Shown: piece after piece, positions 22,709 through 31,363 of the stretch | Position numbering within the stretch: position 1 is the first letter of the stretch | How the letters are laid out: each line of letters begins with the position of its first letter | DNA from: an uncultured bacterium | GTDB lineage: Bacteria > Desulfobacterota > BSN033 > UBA1163 | DNA: 64,000 nt | Direction: 5' to 3' | Assembly: GCA_938002255.1 (NCBI GenBank) | Contig: CALLAL010000009.1 | Coordinates: 1 to 64,000 of the forward strand | Notes under the pieces: model-generated | What the model was told of the DNA's origin: nothing | What the model saw: the letters and a program-made list of their open reading frames with translations, nothing else | Databases searched by the model: none | Translations under genes and position numbers: made by a program

Positions 22709-23542
22709 ATGAATGAGGTGAAAGTAGGAGAAGTTCGGATCGGGAAGGGGAACCCTTTAGTGCTCATCGCGGGTCCTTGTGTTATTGAAGGAGAAGCCAT
22801 CGTCCTTGAGATTGCCCAGGCGTTGAAAACCCTCTGTGCTAAATTGGAAATCCCTTTAATCTTCAAAGCTTCTTATGAGAAAGATAATCGAGGTTCAGAG
22901 AGGTCTTATAAAGGTCCGGGTTTGGAAGAGGGATTGAAAATCCTCAGAAAGGTAAAGGAGAGGACAGGGTTACCGGTTCTTTCCGATGTACATCGAATGG
23001 AAGATGTGGATCTGGCAAAGGAAGTTTTGGATGTGATCCAGATTCCTGCCTTCCTCTGTCAGCAGACCAGTCTTCTTCTTAAAGCGGGAGAATCAGGAAA
23101 GGTGATTAACATTAAGAAGGGGCAGTTTATCGCTCCTGAAAATATGGTCAGTGCGGTTAAGAAGATCCACAGTACGGGAAACCAGCAGGTTCTTCTGACG
23201 GAGAGGGGAACCTGCTTCGGATATAACAAATTGATCTCAGATTTCTGCGCTATTCCCATCATGCAGGGAATTGGATGTCCGGTCATCTTTGATGCGACAC
23301 ATATCGTCAGGAATTATGGTATTCCGAGCGAAGACCCACGAGGCGGAAGCCCACAATTTGTTCCCCATCTCTCCCGGGCGGCCATGGCCGTGGGTTGTAA
23401 TGGCCTTTTTCTCGAAACCCATCCCAGACCGGCAGAAGCACTCTGCGATGCTTCAAGCATGATTCCTCTCCAGGAGATGGAAGACCTTCTCCGTCAGACC
23501 AAAGCCATCCACGACCTGGTCAGAGGATGGGGAATCACATAA
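22709..23542 (+). CDS. kdsA: 3-deoxy-D-manno-octulosonate 8-phosphate synthase
   Basis: KdsA condenses PEP with arabinose 5-phosphate to make KDO-8-phosphate for LPS, so the organism very likely has an outer membrane. The 277-residue protein has IAGPCVIEGE near residues 19-28, KASYEKDNRGS near 57-67 and DATHIVRNYG near 198-207. The ATG at 22709 follows GAAGGAG by six bases. A TTG at 22694 in frame is rejected because it lies before that site. No kdsB or kdsD is adjacent. It is a guest gene inside the histidine run. Confidence 0.95.
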   Translation: MNEVKVGEVRIGKGNPLVLIAGPCVIEGEAIVLEIAQALKTLCAKLEIPLIFKASYEKDNRGSERSYKGPGLEEGLKILRKVKERTGLPVLSDVHRMEDVDLAKEVLDVIQIPAFLCQQTSLLLKAGESGKVINIKKGQFIAPENMVSAVKKIHSTGNQQVLLTERGTCFGYNKLISDFCAIPIMQGIGCPVIFDATHIVRNYGIPSEDPRGGSPQFVPHLSRAAMAVGCNGLFLETHPRPAEALCDASSMIPLQEMEDLLRQTKAIHDLVRGWGIT

Positions 23543-23559
23543 ACTACATAACGCAGAGC

Positions 23560-23580
23560 GCCTGCCTACCGAAGGCAGGC
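23560..23580. repeat. Small hairpin after kdsA (GCCTGCCT arms)
   Basis: GCCTGCCT and AGGCAGGC flank a five-base loop in the kdsA-aldolase gap, with no T-run after the stem. It shares the GGCAGGC core with the hairpin at 21946-21965. It is a likely member of a dispersed palindromic repeat rather than a terminator. Confidence 0.65.
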
Positions 23581-23666
23581 ATGGGACATCGTGATCCATG
23601 ATATTTCGCGATGGGCTTTACGCTTTGCCCTTTGCGATAATTTGATAGAGGGGAGGAGAACGGAAC

Positions 23667-24320
23667 GTGAAAATCTTTATTGATACAGCCAATCTCGATG
23701 AAATCAAAAAGGCGAAGGCCCTCGGTCTGGTCGATGGGGTGACGACCAATCCGACCCTTCTTGCAAAGGAGGGGGAACCAGCGGAATCGCTGATCCGCAA
23801 GATCTCAAAGGAGGTCAACGGACCGGTCAATGTAGAGGTCACGGGCCTCACCTGTGATGAGATCGTCAAGGAAGCCAGAATCCTTGCGACCTGGGGCGAT
23901 CAGATGGTCATCAAGATCCCTATGAATCAAGAGGGATTGAAGGCAGTGAAAATCTTATCCTCAGAAGGGATTCAAACGAATGTCACCTTGCTTTTTTCTG
24001 CAAGCCAAGCCATTCTGGCTGCGAAGGCTGGGGCAACCTACATCTGTCCTTTTCTCGGAAGGCTCGATGACATCAGCTTCAATGGACTTGAATTGATCCA
24101 GCAGATCAGGGAAATCTATGCCAATTATGACGAGATTAAGACACGCATCATCGTCGCCAGCGTGAGACATCCAATTCATGTGATCGAAGCCGCTCGTATG
24201 GGTGCAGAGATTGTGACCATCCCGCCTGCCATTCTTGATCAGATGACAAGACACCCCCTAACGGACAGAGGGATCGCGCAGTTTTTAGAAGACGCGAAAA
24301 AGATCGGAGTGAAAAAATGA
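23667..24320 (+). CDS. Fructose-6-phosphate aldolase / transaldolase-like protein
   Basis: This 217-residue protein belongs to the small (TalC/FSA) branch of the transaldolase family. These proteins are single-domain TIM barrels that form a Schiff base with a lysine, here in MVIKIPMNQEGLKAV near residue 80. It begins MKIFIDTANLDEIKKA and has DGVTTNPTLLAKEG near 23-36, both family hallmarks. Whether it acts as transaldolase or as fructose-6-phosphate aldolase cannot be told by eye. It starts with GTG, preceded by a GGGGAGGAG site. Its stop overlaps the next gene by four bases. Confidence 0.9.
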   Translation: MKIFIDTANLDEIKKAKALGLVDGVTTNPTLLAKEGEPAESLIRKISKEVNGPVNVEVTGLTCDEIVKEARILATWGDQMVIKIPMNQEGLKAVKILSSEGIQTNVTLLFSASQAILAAKAGATYICPFLGRLDDISFNGLELIQQIREIYANYDEIKTRIIVASVRHPIHVIEAARMGAEIVTIPPAILDQMTRHPLTDRGIAQFLEDAKKIGVKK

Positions 24321-24967
24321 ATTGGAGGTCGCCTCGTTGTGGATTGCTCATTCTCTTATTCAGTTTAATATTTCTGGGGGGCTCAGAAGTATCTGCTGAG
24401 GAAAAACCCCGCTTAGCCATCCTCCCCTTTTTTACCGAGAAAGAAACCTTCTGCCCGATTTGCAAGACGGTCTTTCTGAGAGGAGAGATTTTCCCAAACG
24501 CTCAGAATACGATGACGAGGCTCCTCTATCAGAAGATGGAAGCCAAAGGAGGTTTTCAGATCGTCCCCTTAGAGAGAGTGGAAGGGAGTCTCACGCAGGT
24601 GGAGAAGAAAGGCTTCGAAGAACAGCCTAAAGCCTTCTCGATCGAGTTGGGTCGGGAGCTGGGTAGTGATTTTGTTTTCATCGGGTTCATTTTCAGATTT
24701 GAAGAGAGGATCGGATCCTCTGTGGGTGTGGAACGGCCAGCCTCGGTAGGTTTCGATCTCCATCTTTTTCGCGTTAAGGATGGAAAAGAGGTTTGGAAAG
24801 GGAAGATGGATGAAACCCAGAGGCCCCTAAGCGAGAATTTATTTAAGGTGGGGTCTTTTTTTCGAAGAAAAGCACGCTGGCTCACGGCAGAGGAACTGGC
24901 AAGCGTGGGATTGGATGAGGCATTGCGCAGACTTCCAGGGTTATCCGAACTGGAGGAGAAGAAGTGA
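24317..24967 (+). CDS. Exported protein of unknown function, TolB/CsgG-like N-terminal fold
   Basis: I do not recognise a characterised family. The 216-residue product has a clear signal peptide (LLILLFSLIFLGGSEVSAEE, cleavage likely after residue 28-29). It then has PRLAILPFF, a strand pattern like the start of CsgG, FlgO and TolB N-terminal domains. A C-x-x-C pair (FCPICKT, about residue 49) may bind metal or form a disulfide. The middle reads ELGRELGSDFVFIGFIFRFEER. The gene overlaps the preceding aldolase gene (ATGA) and its stop overlaps the hisA GTG, so it is tightly coupled in the histidine operon, though no link to histidine is visible. Confidence 0.7.
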   Translation: MNWRSPRCGLLILLFSLIFLGGSEVSAEEKPRLAILPFFTEKETFCPICKTVFLRGEIFPNAQNTMTRLLYQKMEAKGGFQIVPLERVEGSLTQVEKKGFEEQPKAFSIELGRELGSDFVFIGFIFRFEERIGSSVGVERPASVGFDLHLFRVKDGKEVWKGKMDETQRPLSENLFKVGSFFRRKARWLTAEELASVGLDEALRRLPGLSELEEKK

Positions 24968-25704
24968 TCATCATTCCAGCCCTTGATATAAAAGATGGAA
25001 AATGTGTGAGGCTCTCTCAGGGAAGAATGGATCAAGAGACCATCTACTCTGAACATCCTGTTGAGATGGCGACTCATTGGATGTCAAAAGGGGCAGAGAG
25101 GCTCCATCTCGTTGATCTCAACGGAGCGGTCACCGGCAAGCCTTTTCATAAATCTTTGATCGAGGAAATCCTTCGCACTGTTCATATCCCCGTGGAGATA
25201 GGCGGCGGGATCAGAGATCTTGCAACGATAGAGCATTATATCCAATGTGGTGCTAGATGGGTGATTCTTGGCACCGCCGCCCTTCGAGATCACCATTTGC
25301 TCACGGAAGCCTGTCAAAAATTTCCAGGTCAGGTCATCCTTGGAATCGATGCCAGAGGAGGCAAAGTGATGGTTGAAGGCTGGAAAGAGGAGACCGCTGT
25401 GTCGGCGAGTGAGCTCGCAAAAGAGTTTGAAGAGATCGGCATTTCAGCCATCATCTTTACGGATATTGAGAGAGACGGAATGAGAACAGGGGTCAATGTT
25501 GAATCCACACGGAAGTTGTCTCGCTCCACATCCATTCCGGTGATTGCTTCAGGAGGCGTCTCAACGTATAACGATATCGAACATCTCTTGGAATTAGAGA
25601 ATGATGGAGTGGTTGGGGTCATTATTGGACGTGCTCTTTACACAGGGGCGATCCATTTGGAAGAAGCGATTCGCTTGGCAAAGAAGGGGAACAGAAGGCT
25701 TTAG
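24964..25704 (+). CDS. hisA: ProFAR isomerase HisA
   Basis: HisA isomerises the aminoaldose ProFAR to PRFAR in histidine synthesis. The 246-residue half-barrel-repeat protein has the first catalytic aspartate in IIPALDIKDGKCVRL (about residue 8) and the second in ILGIDARGGKVMV (about 130). Phosphate-binding GGGIRDLATIEHY and ASGGVSTYNDIEHL repeats are also seen. It starts with GTG, overlapping the stop of the previous gene. hisF follows 12 bases later. Confidence 0.96.
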   Translation: MIIIPALDIKDGKCVRLSQGRMDQETIYSEHPVEMATHWMSKGAERLHLVDLNGAVTGKPFHKSLIEEILRTVHIPVEIGGGIRDLATIEHYIQCGARWVILGTAALRDHHLLTEACQKFPGQVILGIDARGGKVMVEGWKEETAVSASELAKEFEEIGISAIIFTDIERDGMRTGVNVESTRKLSRSTSIPVIASGGVSTYNDIEHLLELENDGVVGVIIGRALYTGAIHLEEAIRLAKKGNRRL

Positions 25705-25716
25705 GAGTATGGCGGC

Positions 25717-26472
25717 ATGTTAGCGAAACGCATTATCCCTTGTCTTGATGTTAAAGACGGAAGGGTGGTGAAGGGAACCCAATTCGTAAATTTGAAGGAC
25801 GCAGGTGATCCGGTAGAAAATGCAAAAGCCTATGATGAGCAGGGGGCAGATGAGATTGCTTTTCTTGATATTACAGCATCCCATGAAAAGAGAGAGATCT
25901 TGATTGACATTGTTCACAGGACAGCCGAAGAGATCTTCATTCCCCTTACAGTGGGGGGTGGGGTGAGAACGCTTGAGGATATCCGAAAACTTCTGAAGGC
26001 AGGGGCTGATAAAGTTTCTGTCAACACGGCCGCCGTTAAAGATCCCTCCTTTGTAAAAAGAGCCTCCATGCGCTTTGGAAGCCAGTGTATTGTCGTTGCC
26101 ATTGATGCCAAGAGAAGAGGACACGGGTGGGAGGTTTATACACACGGAGGCAGAGTTCCAACGGGAATCGACGCAGTGGCGTGGGCGAGGGAGGTGACAG
26201 CATTAGGGGCTGGAGAAATCCTGCTGACCAGCATGGATCGGGATGGAACAAAGGATGGTTATGACATTGAATTGACCCGGACCATTTCAGAAAGCGTGGA
26301 TATTCCGGTCATTGCTTCAGGGGGTGTTGGTACACTGGAACATCTTTATGAAGGACTTGCATTTGGAAAGGCGAGTGCAGTTCTGGCAGCCTCTATCTTT
26401 CATTATCGAGAATATTCGATCCCTCAGGTGAAATCATATCTAAGAGAAAAAGGAATCGTTGTCAGAATGTAA
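25717..26472 (+). CDS. hisF: Imidazole glycerol phosphate synthase, cyclase subunit
   Basis: HisF uses ammonia from HisH to close the imidazole ring. The 251-residue barrel has the catalytic aspartates in [19 protein letters not shown] (about residue 11) and [13 protein letters not shown] (about 130). [14 protein letters not shown] and [15 protein letters not shown] are the phosphate-binding repeats. It is the last histidine gene in the run. hisG, hisC and hisI/E are absent here. Confidence 0.97.
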   Translation: MLAKRIIPCLDVKDGRVVKGTQFVNLKDAGDPVENAKAYDEQGADEIAFLDITASHEKREILIDIVHRTAEEIFIPLTVGGGVRTLEDIRKLLKAGADKVSVNTAAVKDPSFVKRASMRFGSQCIVVAIDAKRRGHGWEVYTHGGRVPTGIDAVAWAREVTALGAGEILLTSMDRDGTKDGYDIELTRTISESVDIPVIASGGVGTLEHLYEGLAFGKASAVLAASIFHYREYSIPQVKSYLREKGIVVRM

Positions 26473-26496
26473 TGAAAGGATTACAGCAGACTTGCG

Positions 26497-26569
26497 TTCG
26501 AGGGTTCCCATGGTCTCCTATTTCATTTGTTTTCGCACGAATTCCTGAACCCTCGAATCCTTGAACCCT
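26497..26569. repeat. Inverted repeat and dispersed repeat copy 2 (hisF-pgpA gap)
   Basis: TTCGAGGGTTC (26497-26507) and its exact reverse complement GAACCCTCGAA (26547-26557) can form an 11-base stem across a 39-base loop. The right part (26539-26569) is the inverted copy of the 31-base repeat at 17475-17505, with 27 of 31 matches. The element ends two bases before the pgpA ATG. Confidence 0.6.
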
Positions 26570-26570
26570 T

Positions 26571-27074
26571 ATGAATAATCGTTTTATCCTCATCCTTGCC
26601 ACTGGCCTTGGGGTTGGTTACTTCCCCTTCGCCCCAGGGACTTTTGGAACTCTCCTCGCTATCCCCATTTATTACTTCCTTTCGGAGATTCCTTTCCTTC
26701 TTTATGAAATCACCCTCGCCGGTTTTTTCTTTTTGTCGGTCTGGGTTTCTGAAAAGGCCGGGGCTATTTTCGAAAAAAAAGATGATCCGAGAATCGTCAT
26801 CGACGAGATCATGGGTTTTTTCGTGACCATGCTCTGGATTCCCAAAACGACCCTTTCGGTTATCCTTGGATTCATCCTTTTTCGGTTTTTTGACATCCTC
26901 AAACCGCCGCCTATCCGTCTGGTGGAAAGGGTCAGAGGAGGTTATGGAGTGGTCCTGGATGATGTCATCGCAGGAGTCTATGCCAATATCGTTCTTCAAA
27001 TCATTTCATTTTATTTTACTCTCCCACCCTTGGGGAGAGGGGCAGTGTATGGGGAGAAGATAATTTTCGTATGA
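26571..27074 (+). CDS. pgpA: Phosphatidylglycerophosphatase A
   Basis: PgpA dephosphorylates phosphatidylglycerol phosphate to phosphatidylglycerol in the inner membrane. The 167-residue protein shows LATGLGVGYFPFAPGTFGTLLAIP near residues 10-33, acidic catalytic residues in RIVIDEIMGFF (about 76-86), several membrane segments, and GVVLDDVIAGVYANIVLQ near the C-terminus. All are family hallmarks. Its stop overlaps the cinA-like ATG by four bases. The upstream gap is occupied by repeat DNA and offers no clear ribosome binding site. Confidence 0.93.
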   Translation: MNNRFILILATGLGVGYFPFAPGTFGTLLAIPIYYFLSEIPFLLYEITLAGFFFLSVWVSEKAGAIFEKKDDPRIVIDEIMGFFVTMLWIPKTTLSVILGFILFRFFDILKPPPIRLVERVRGGYGVVLDDVIAGVYANIVLQIISFYFTLPPLGRGAVYGEKIIFV

Positions 27075-27607
27075 AAATGGAAAAGCTCATCGGAGATATT
27101 TTAAGGCAAAACGGCTGGACCCTCTCGATCGCTGAATCCTGTACGGGCGGATTGATCTGTGATTGCATCACCGATGTCCCAGGAAGCTCAGACTATTTTA
27201 TGGGTGGGATGGTGACTTACAGTAATGAATCGAAAGTGAAATACTTAGGAGTTCCAATCAAGGATATTAAGGGGTATGGGGCGGTAAGCCCCCAGGTTGC
27301 AAAAAAGATGGCCCAAGGGGTTCGAAAAGCCTTTGGAACAACCTTTGGTTTATCCTCTACCGGTATTGCGGGCCCCACCGGTGGGAGCAAGGAAAAACCA
27401 GTGGGCCTCATCTTTATTGGCCTAGTTAAGGGAAAAAAAACCTGGGTGATGAAATTAAATTTAAAGGGAAGTCGTAGAGAGATTAAACAAAAGGCTACCC
27501 GGAAAGCCCTTCAATTTATTTATAAGACACTGATTCACAGTGAACTCATAGCCAAAACAAGCCGATCATGGTCATTACTTGAGGAAAATACCTGTCCATT
27601 AATTTAG
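27071..27607 (+). CDS. pncC: Stand-alone CinA C-terminal domain protein (nicotinamide-nucleotide amidase)
   Basis: The 178-residue protein matches the C-terminal domain of CinA. AESCTGGLICDCITDVPGSS lies near residues 18-37, then MGGMVTYSNESKVKYLGV, and SSTGIAGPTGGSKEKPVGLIFIGL near 95-116. Such domains deamidate nicotinamide mononucleotide in NAD salvage. The N-terminal MoaB-like domain of full CinA is missing, as in E. coli PncC. The last 25 residues look unlike the family. It is coupled to pgpA. Confidence 0.9.
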   Translation: MKMEKLIGDILRQNGWTLSIAESCTGGLICDCITDVPGSSDYFMGGMVTYSNESKVKYLGVPIKDIKGYGAVSPQVAKKMAQGVRKAFGTTFGLSSTGIAGPTGGSKEKPVGLIFIGLVKGKKTWVMKLNLKGSRREIKQKATRKALQFIYKTLIHSELIAKTSRSWSLLEENTCPLI

Positions 27608-27649
27608 AAGACCATATTTTTGGTATTCCAAAGCATAGGACTTTAGACC

Positions 27650-30600
27650 ATGTCCCTTACAACTTACCTATCCCGTTATGTTGAAAGTAAAATTCGACAA
27701 CGCGGGGCGGCCTATTACCGGGATGGGGCTGTTGAGATCATCCATGGAAACAAGTATGAGATGGAGGCCACCGTCTTTGGAACCGATGCTTACGATGTCG
27801 AGCTATACCGGCAGGAAGATACTGTTCTTGTTGCCTGTAGCTGTCCCTATTTTGAGGGGGAGGAGGTTGTCTGCAAGCATATCTGGGCCTCCCTCCTCGC
27901 CGCAGAGAAGAAGGGCTATCTGAGGGGCAAGAGTAACAGTGACCCATTTCATCTGGATATCTATTTTGGAGAAAACTTATTGGATGAAGAGGATGAGGAT
28001 TGGGAGGAGGAAGATTACATCCGTCCTTACGTTAAACCCTCCGATCCGCCTCTGACCCAGGGGAAACGCTACCTTCCACTCATTTCACAAACACCTGGTT
28101 GGAAAACGACACTCCATGCACTTAAAGACACTTTTCATGCCCAGCAGGTCAAGGAGAAAGCTCCCTGGCCAGAAACCCGAGAGATTCTTTATTTTATCGA
28201 TGTCCCTAATACGCTCGAAGGGAGAGGGTTGACCATTGAAACTGCCTATCGAGAGAGGAAGAGCAACGGAGCCTGGGGACAACTGAAACCCATTCCTGAT
28301 TTTTACTGCAGACCTGAGAACCTTCGAGATCCCAAAGATCAGCGCATCATTGCCTTGTTACTCGGAAGCCGGGATCTCACGGATTGGTATGCTTACTCTG
28401 GCCCTTATTTTGGAAATAAAGTCTATCGTATTCCCCCCAGTCCTGTTCAGATAACCCTGATGGAACTGCTATGCCACACAGGACGCTGTTTCTTGAAAAA
28501 AACCTCAGCCAGTTTGTGTGAGATCCCTCTCCGATGGGATGAGGGGGAGCTGTGGGAAGTCTGCCTGCGTGTGGAAAAGGACACATCCGGTCAGAACTAT
28601 GTTCTTAGTGGAGTACTCCAGCGTGGTGCAGAACAGTTAAGGTTGGAGAAACCTGATTTATTGGTGGCAGGCGGCCTCGTTTTCATTGAAGAGACGGTTT
28701 CCCGACTTCATGACAAAGGGACCTTTGGATGGGTCTCCATCCTGCGGAGTGAGAAAAGGATGATTGTGCCCGTCAAAGAAGGAGATGCCTTCATCGAGGA
28801 ATTGATGAATGTGCCTGTTCTACCACAGCTCTCCCTTCCTGAGGAATTGAGGTACGAAGAAGTTCGTGTGGTTCCTCAACCTCGACTTACGGTCGTTGCG
28901 CCGAAAAAGAGAAATCCCTGGGAATCCAATTGGCTCCGATGGGACCTGTCGTTTGATTACAATGGGCATATTATCCAGTGCGATGATCCCCGTCGAGGGA
29001 TTCTCATAGACAATCCCCGTCGATTCCTCATTCGGGATGAGAAGGTCGAAGAGGAAGCTTTTGAGAAGCTTCGGAATTTAAAGTTCAGGAATGGAGGTTC
29101 TTATGGTTATCTACAACGGGAAGTCGCCCCCCGAAATCTTCCCAAAGCAGTGCGAACATTACTGGTTGCCGGCTGGCACATTGAAGCCGAAGGAAAAGTG
29201 TATCGACGGCCAGGGGCTTTCAATATTTCCGTGACCACCGGCATAGACTGGTTTGAGTTAAATGGCGAGATTCGGTTCGATGACAACATAGCAAAACTTC
29301 CCCAATTATTAGCAGCCCTCAAGAAGGGTGAAAACCTTATTCCCCTTGATGATGGAACCTTTGGAATGTTGCCAGAGGAGTGGTTGAAAAAGTACAGCAT
29401 CCTTGCCGGTGTAGGAACAACCCACGACGATCATATCCGATTCTCAAGATGCCAGGTCGGATTGCTGGATGCCTTATTAGCCTCTCAACCAGAATCCACT
29501 TGTGATGAACTCTTCATCCGGGCAAGAGAGGCACTGATGAATTTCAGTGGGATTCAACCCTGCGATCCACCGGAGGGATTTAAAGGCACCTTGCGAAACT
29601 ACCAGAGGGAAGGATTGGGCTGGATCCATTTCCTGGAGAAGTTCGGTTTTGGAGGATGTCTGGCCGATGATATGGGTCTGGGAAAGACCATTCAGGTGCT
29701 TGCCTTGCTGGAGGAAAGAAGACAGAAGCGATTATCTGAGATGTCAAATGTGGGTAAAAGCAAGGGCAAGAGCCACGAGATTGGAGTTCCAGGGCCATCT
29801 CTTGTCGTAGCACCAAAATCGTTGATCTTCAACTGGATTGAGGAGGCAAAACGGTTTACCCCAATGTTGAAAGTCCTCGATCATACAGGGGCCAAGCGAT
29901 TAAAACCAGGCGACCATTTTGAAAATTATGACCTCATCCTGACCACCTATGGGACGTTGAGACATGATGCCATGCAATTTAAAGATGTTCAGTTTGATTA
30001 TTGCATCCTCGATGAGGGGCAAATGATTAAAAATGCCCATACCCAGTCTGCCAAAGCCACGCGTCTTCTAAACGCTCATCATCGTCTGGTGTTAAGTGGT
30101 ACCCCTATTGAAAACCATCTTGGAGAGCTCTGGAGCCTCTTCGAGTTTCTCAACCCTGGAATGTTGGGGGTGGCCTCCGTGTTCAAACTGGCCAGCTCGA
30201 GCCAGCGTAATCCCGATGCGGAGGTTCGTGAATGGTTAGGAAGGGCGCTTCGCCCCTTCATTCTTCGTCGCACTAAAGGGCAGGTTGCCCGGGAATTACC
30301 GGAGAAGCTCGAGCAGACCCTCTATTGCGAACTCGATTCGAAGCAGAGAAGGCTCTATAATGAACTTCGCGATCACTATCGCTACTATCTCCTTCCGCGC
30401 GTTGAAAAGATTGGAATCAATAAATCTGCGATTCAGATTCTTGAAGCCCTGCTGAGACTGCGACAAGCGGCCTGCCATCCCGGGCTCATTGACCCATCAA
30501 GGATCACCCACCCCAGCGCCAAATTGGAAATGCTACTTCCTCAACTGGAGCAGGTTATGGAAGAAGGTCATAAGGCGCTCATTTTTTCTCAGTTTACAAG

Positions 30601-31021
30601 TTTTCTTGCCATCATGCGGGATCAGTTAGACAGGATGAAAACTCCCTATGTGTATCTCGATGGCCAGACACGAAACCGCAAAGAAGTGGTTGAGCGGTTC
30701 CAGACAGACGAAAACTGCAAGCTCTTCCTCATCAGTCTCAAAGCTGGAGGGTTGGGATTGAATCTCACCGCAGCCGAGTATGTTTATCTCCTCGATCCCT
30801 GGTGGAATCCTGCGGTAGAAACTCAAGCCATCGACCGTACCCATCGCATCGGGCAGACTCGAAGGGTATTTGCGTATCGTATCATCTCAAAAGATACGGT
30901 AGAGGAAAAGGTGCTGGAACTCCAACAGACGAAGCGAGATCTTGCCGATTCGATTATCAATGCTGACAACAGTCTCATCCGCAACCTGGTTAAAGAAGAC
31001 CTGGAATTGCTACTATCATAA
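27650..31021 (+). CDS. SWIM zinc finger and SNF2-family helicase
   Basis: This 1123-residue protein has an N-terminal SWIM-type zinc finger, C-x-C (ACSCPYF, about 61-67) and C-x-H (VCKHIWA, about 75-81). A long central region with no clear family follows. The SNF2 ATPase has Walker A DDMGLGKTIQVLALL near 672, a DEGQ box (CILDEGQMIKNA, about 785) where DEAQ or DEAH is usual, SGTPIENHLGELWSLFEFLNPG, and the C-terminal lobe with SLKAGGLGLNLTAAEYV and DRTHRIGQTR near 1060. Such bacterial SWI2/SNF2 proteins are thought to move along duplex DNA or act on stalled RNA polymerase. The substrate is unknown. It stands alone between cinA and a DapA-like gene. Confidence 0.9.
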   Translation: MSLTTYLSRYVESKIRQRGAAYYRDGAVEIIHGNKYEMEATVFGTDAYDVELYRQEDTVLVACSCPYFEGEEVVCKHIWASLLAAEKKGYLRGKSNSDPFHLDIYFGENLLDEEDEDWEEEDYIRPYVKPSDPPLTQGKRYLPLISQTPGWKTTLHALKDTFHAQQVKEKAPWPETREILYFIDVPNTLEGRGLTIETAYRERKSNGAWGQLKPIPDFYCRPENLRDPKDQRIIALLLGSRDLTDWYAYSGPYFGNKVYRIPPSPVQITLMELLCHTGRCFLKKTSASLCEIPLRWDEGELWEVCLRVEKDTSGQNYVLSGVLQRGAEQLRLEKPDLLVAGGLVFIEETVSRLHDKGTFGWVSILRSEKRMIVPVKEGDAFIEELMNVPVLPQLSLPEELRYEEVRVVPQPRLTVVAPKKRNPWESNWLRWDLSFDYNGHIIQCDDPRRGILIDNPRRFLIRDEKVEEEAFEKLRNLKFRNGGSYGYLQREVAPRNLPKAVRTLLVAGWHIEAEGKVYRRPGAFNISVTTGIDWFELNGEIRFDDNIAKLPQLLAALKKGENLIPLDDGTFGMLPEEWLKKYSILAGVGTTHDDHIRFSRCQVGLLDALLASQPESTCDELFIRAREALMNFSGIQPCDPPEGFKGTLRNYQREGLGWIHFLEKFGFGGCLADDMGLGKTIQVLALLEERRQKRLSEMSNVGKSKGKSHEIGVPGPSLVVAPKSLIFNWIEEAKRFTPMLKVLDHTGAKRLKPGDHFENYDLILTTYGTLRHDAMQFKDVQFDYCILDEGQMIKNAHTQSAKATRLLNAHHRLVLSGTPIENHLGELWSLFEFLNPGMLGVASVFKLASSSQRNPDAEVREWLGRALRPFILRRTKGQVARELPEKLEQTLYCELDSKQRRLYNELRDHYRYYLLPRVEKIGINKSAIQILEALLRLRQAACHPGLIDPSRITHPSAKLEMLLPQLEQVMEEGHKALIFSQFTSFLAIMRDQLDRMKTPYVYLDGQTRNRKEVVERFQTDENCKLFLISLKAGGLGLNLTAAEYVYLLDPWWNPAVETQAIDRTHRIGQTRRVFAYRIISKDTVEEKVLELQQTKRDLADSIINADNSLIRNLVKEDLELLLS

Positions 31022-31363
31022 ACCCATCATCATGGCTAAGAAATAATTTGTGAGTAACCCCTCAGCGATGGGGTGTTATCGGTTTAAAAGGGTTGGAACG
31101 TTCCTCCTCCAAAACCTTGAATAGCGGTTATAAAAGGTTACCCCCATCGGGGCCCTCATGCCTTTTGAATTGGATTTTTTTGAATTAGGTTTGGTCGTTT
31201 TACAAACAGAGATTTCGCTTTTCAAGGTTTTTCCGAAGCAACCTCCCAACCCTTTTTTATTTCTTTAACTGAGAGGTTACCTTTGTGAATCTTTTCTTCT
31301 TGAATTTTTATTCTTTTTCTTCATAATAGAAGAAACTATATTTATAGGAAGGAGGAGCTTTGG
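31022..31363. other. Gap of 342 bases after the SNF2 gene
   Basis: No gene is seen. Two GC-rich patches, CGATGGGG near 31066-31073 and CCCCATCG near 31142-31149, are complementary and could form a long-range stem. The first patch also folds locally with ACCCC. The right third is T-rich and ends with GGAAGGAGGAG, the ribosome binding site of the next gene. A promoter for that gene (TTGAAT with an 18-base spacer before TAATAG) is possible but weak. Confidence 0.45.

Noticed and set aside
26497-26569. Inverted repeat with GAACCCTCGAATCC as a tRNA T-arm
   Set aside because: The motif resembles a T-loop, but no acceptor, D or anticodon arms can be built around it, and the same motif recurs as an intergenic repeat.
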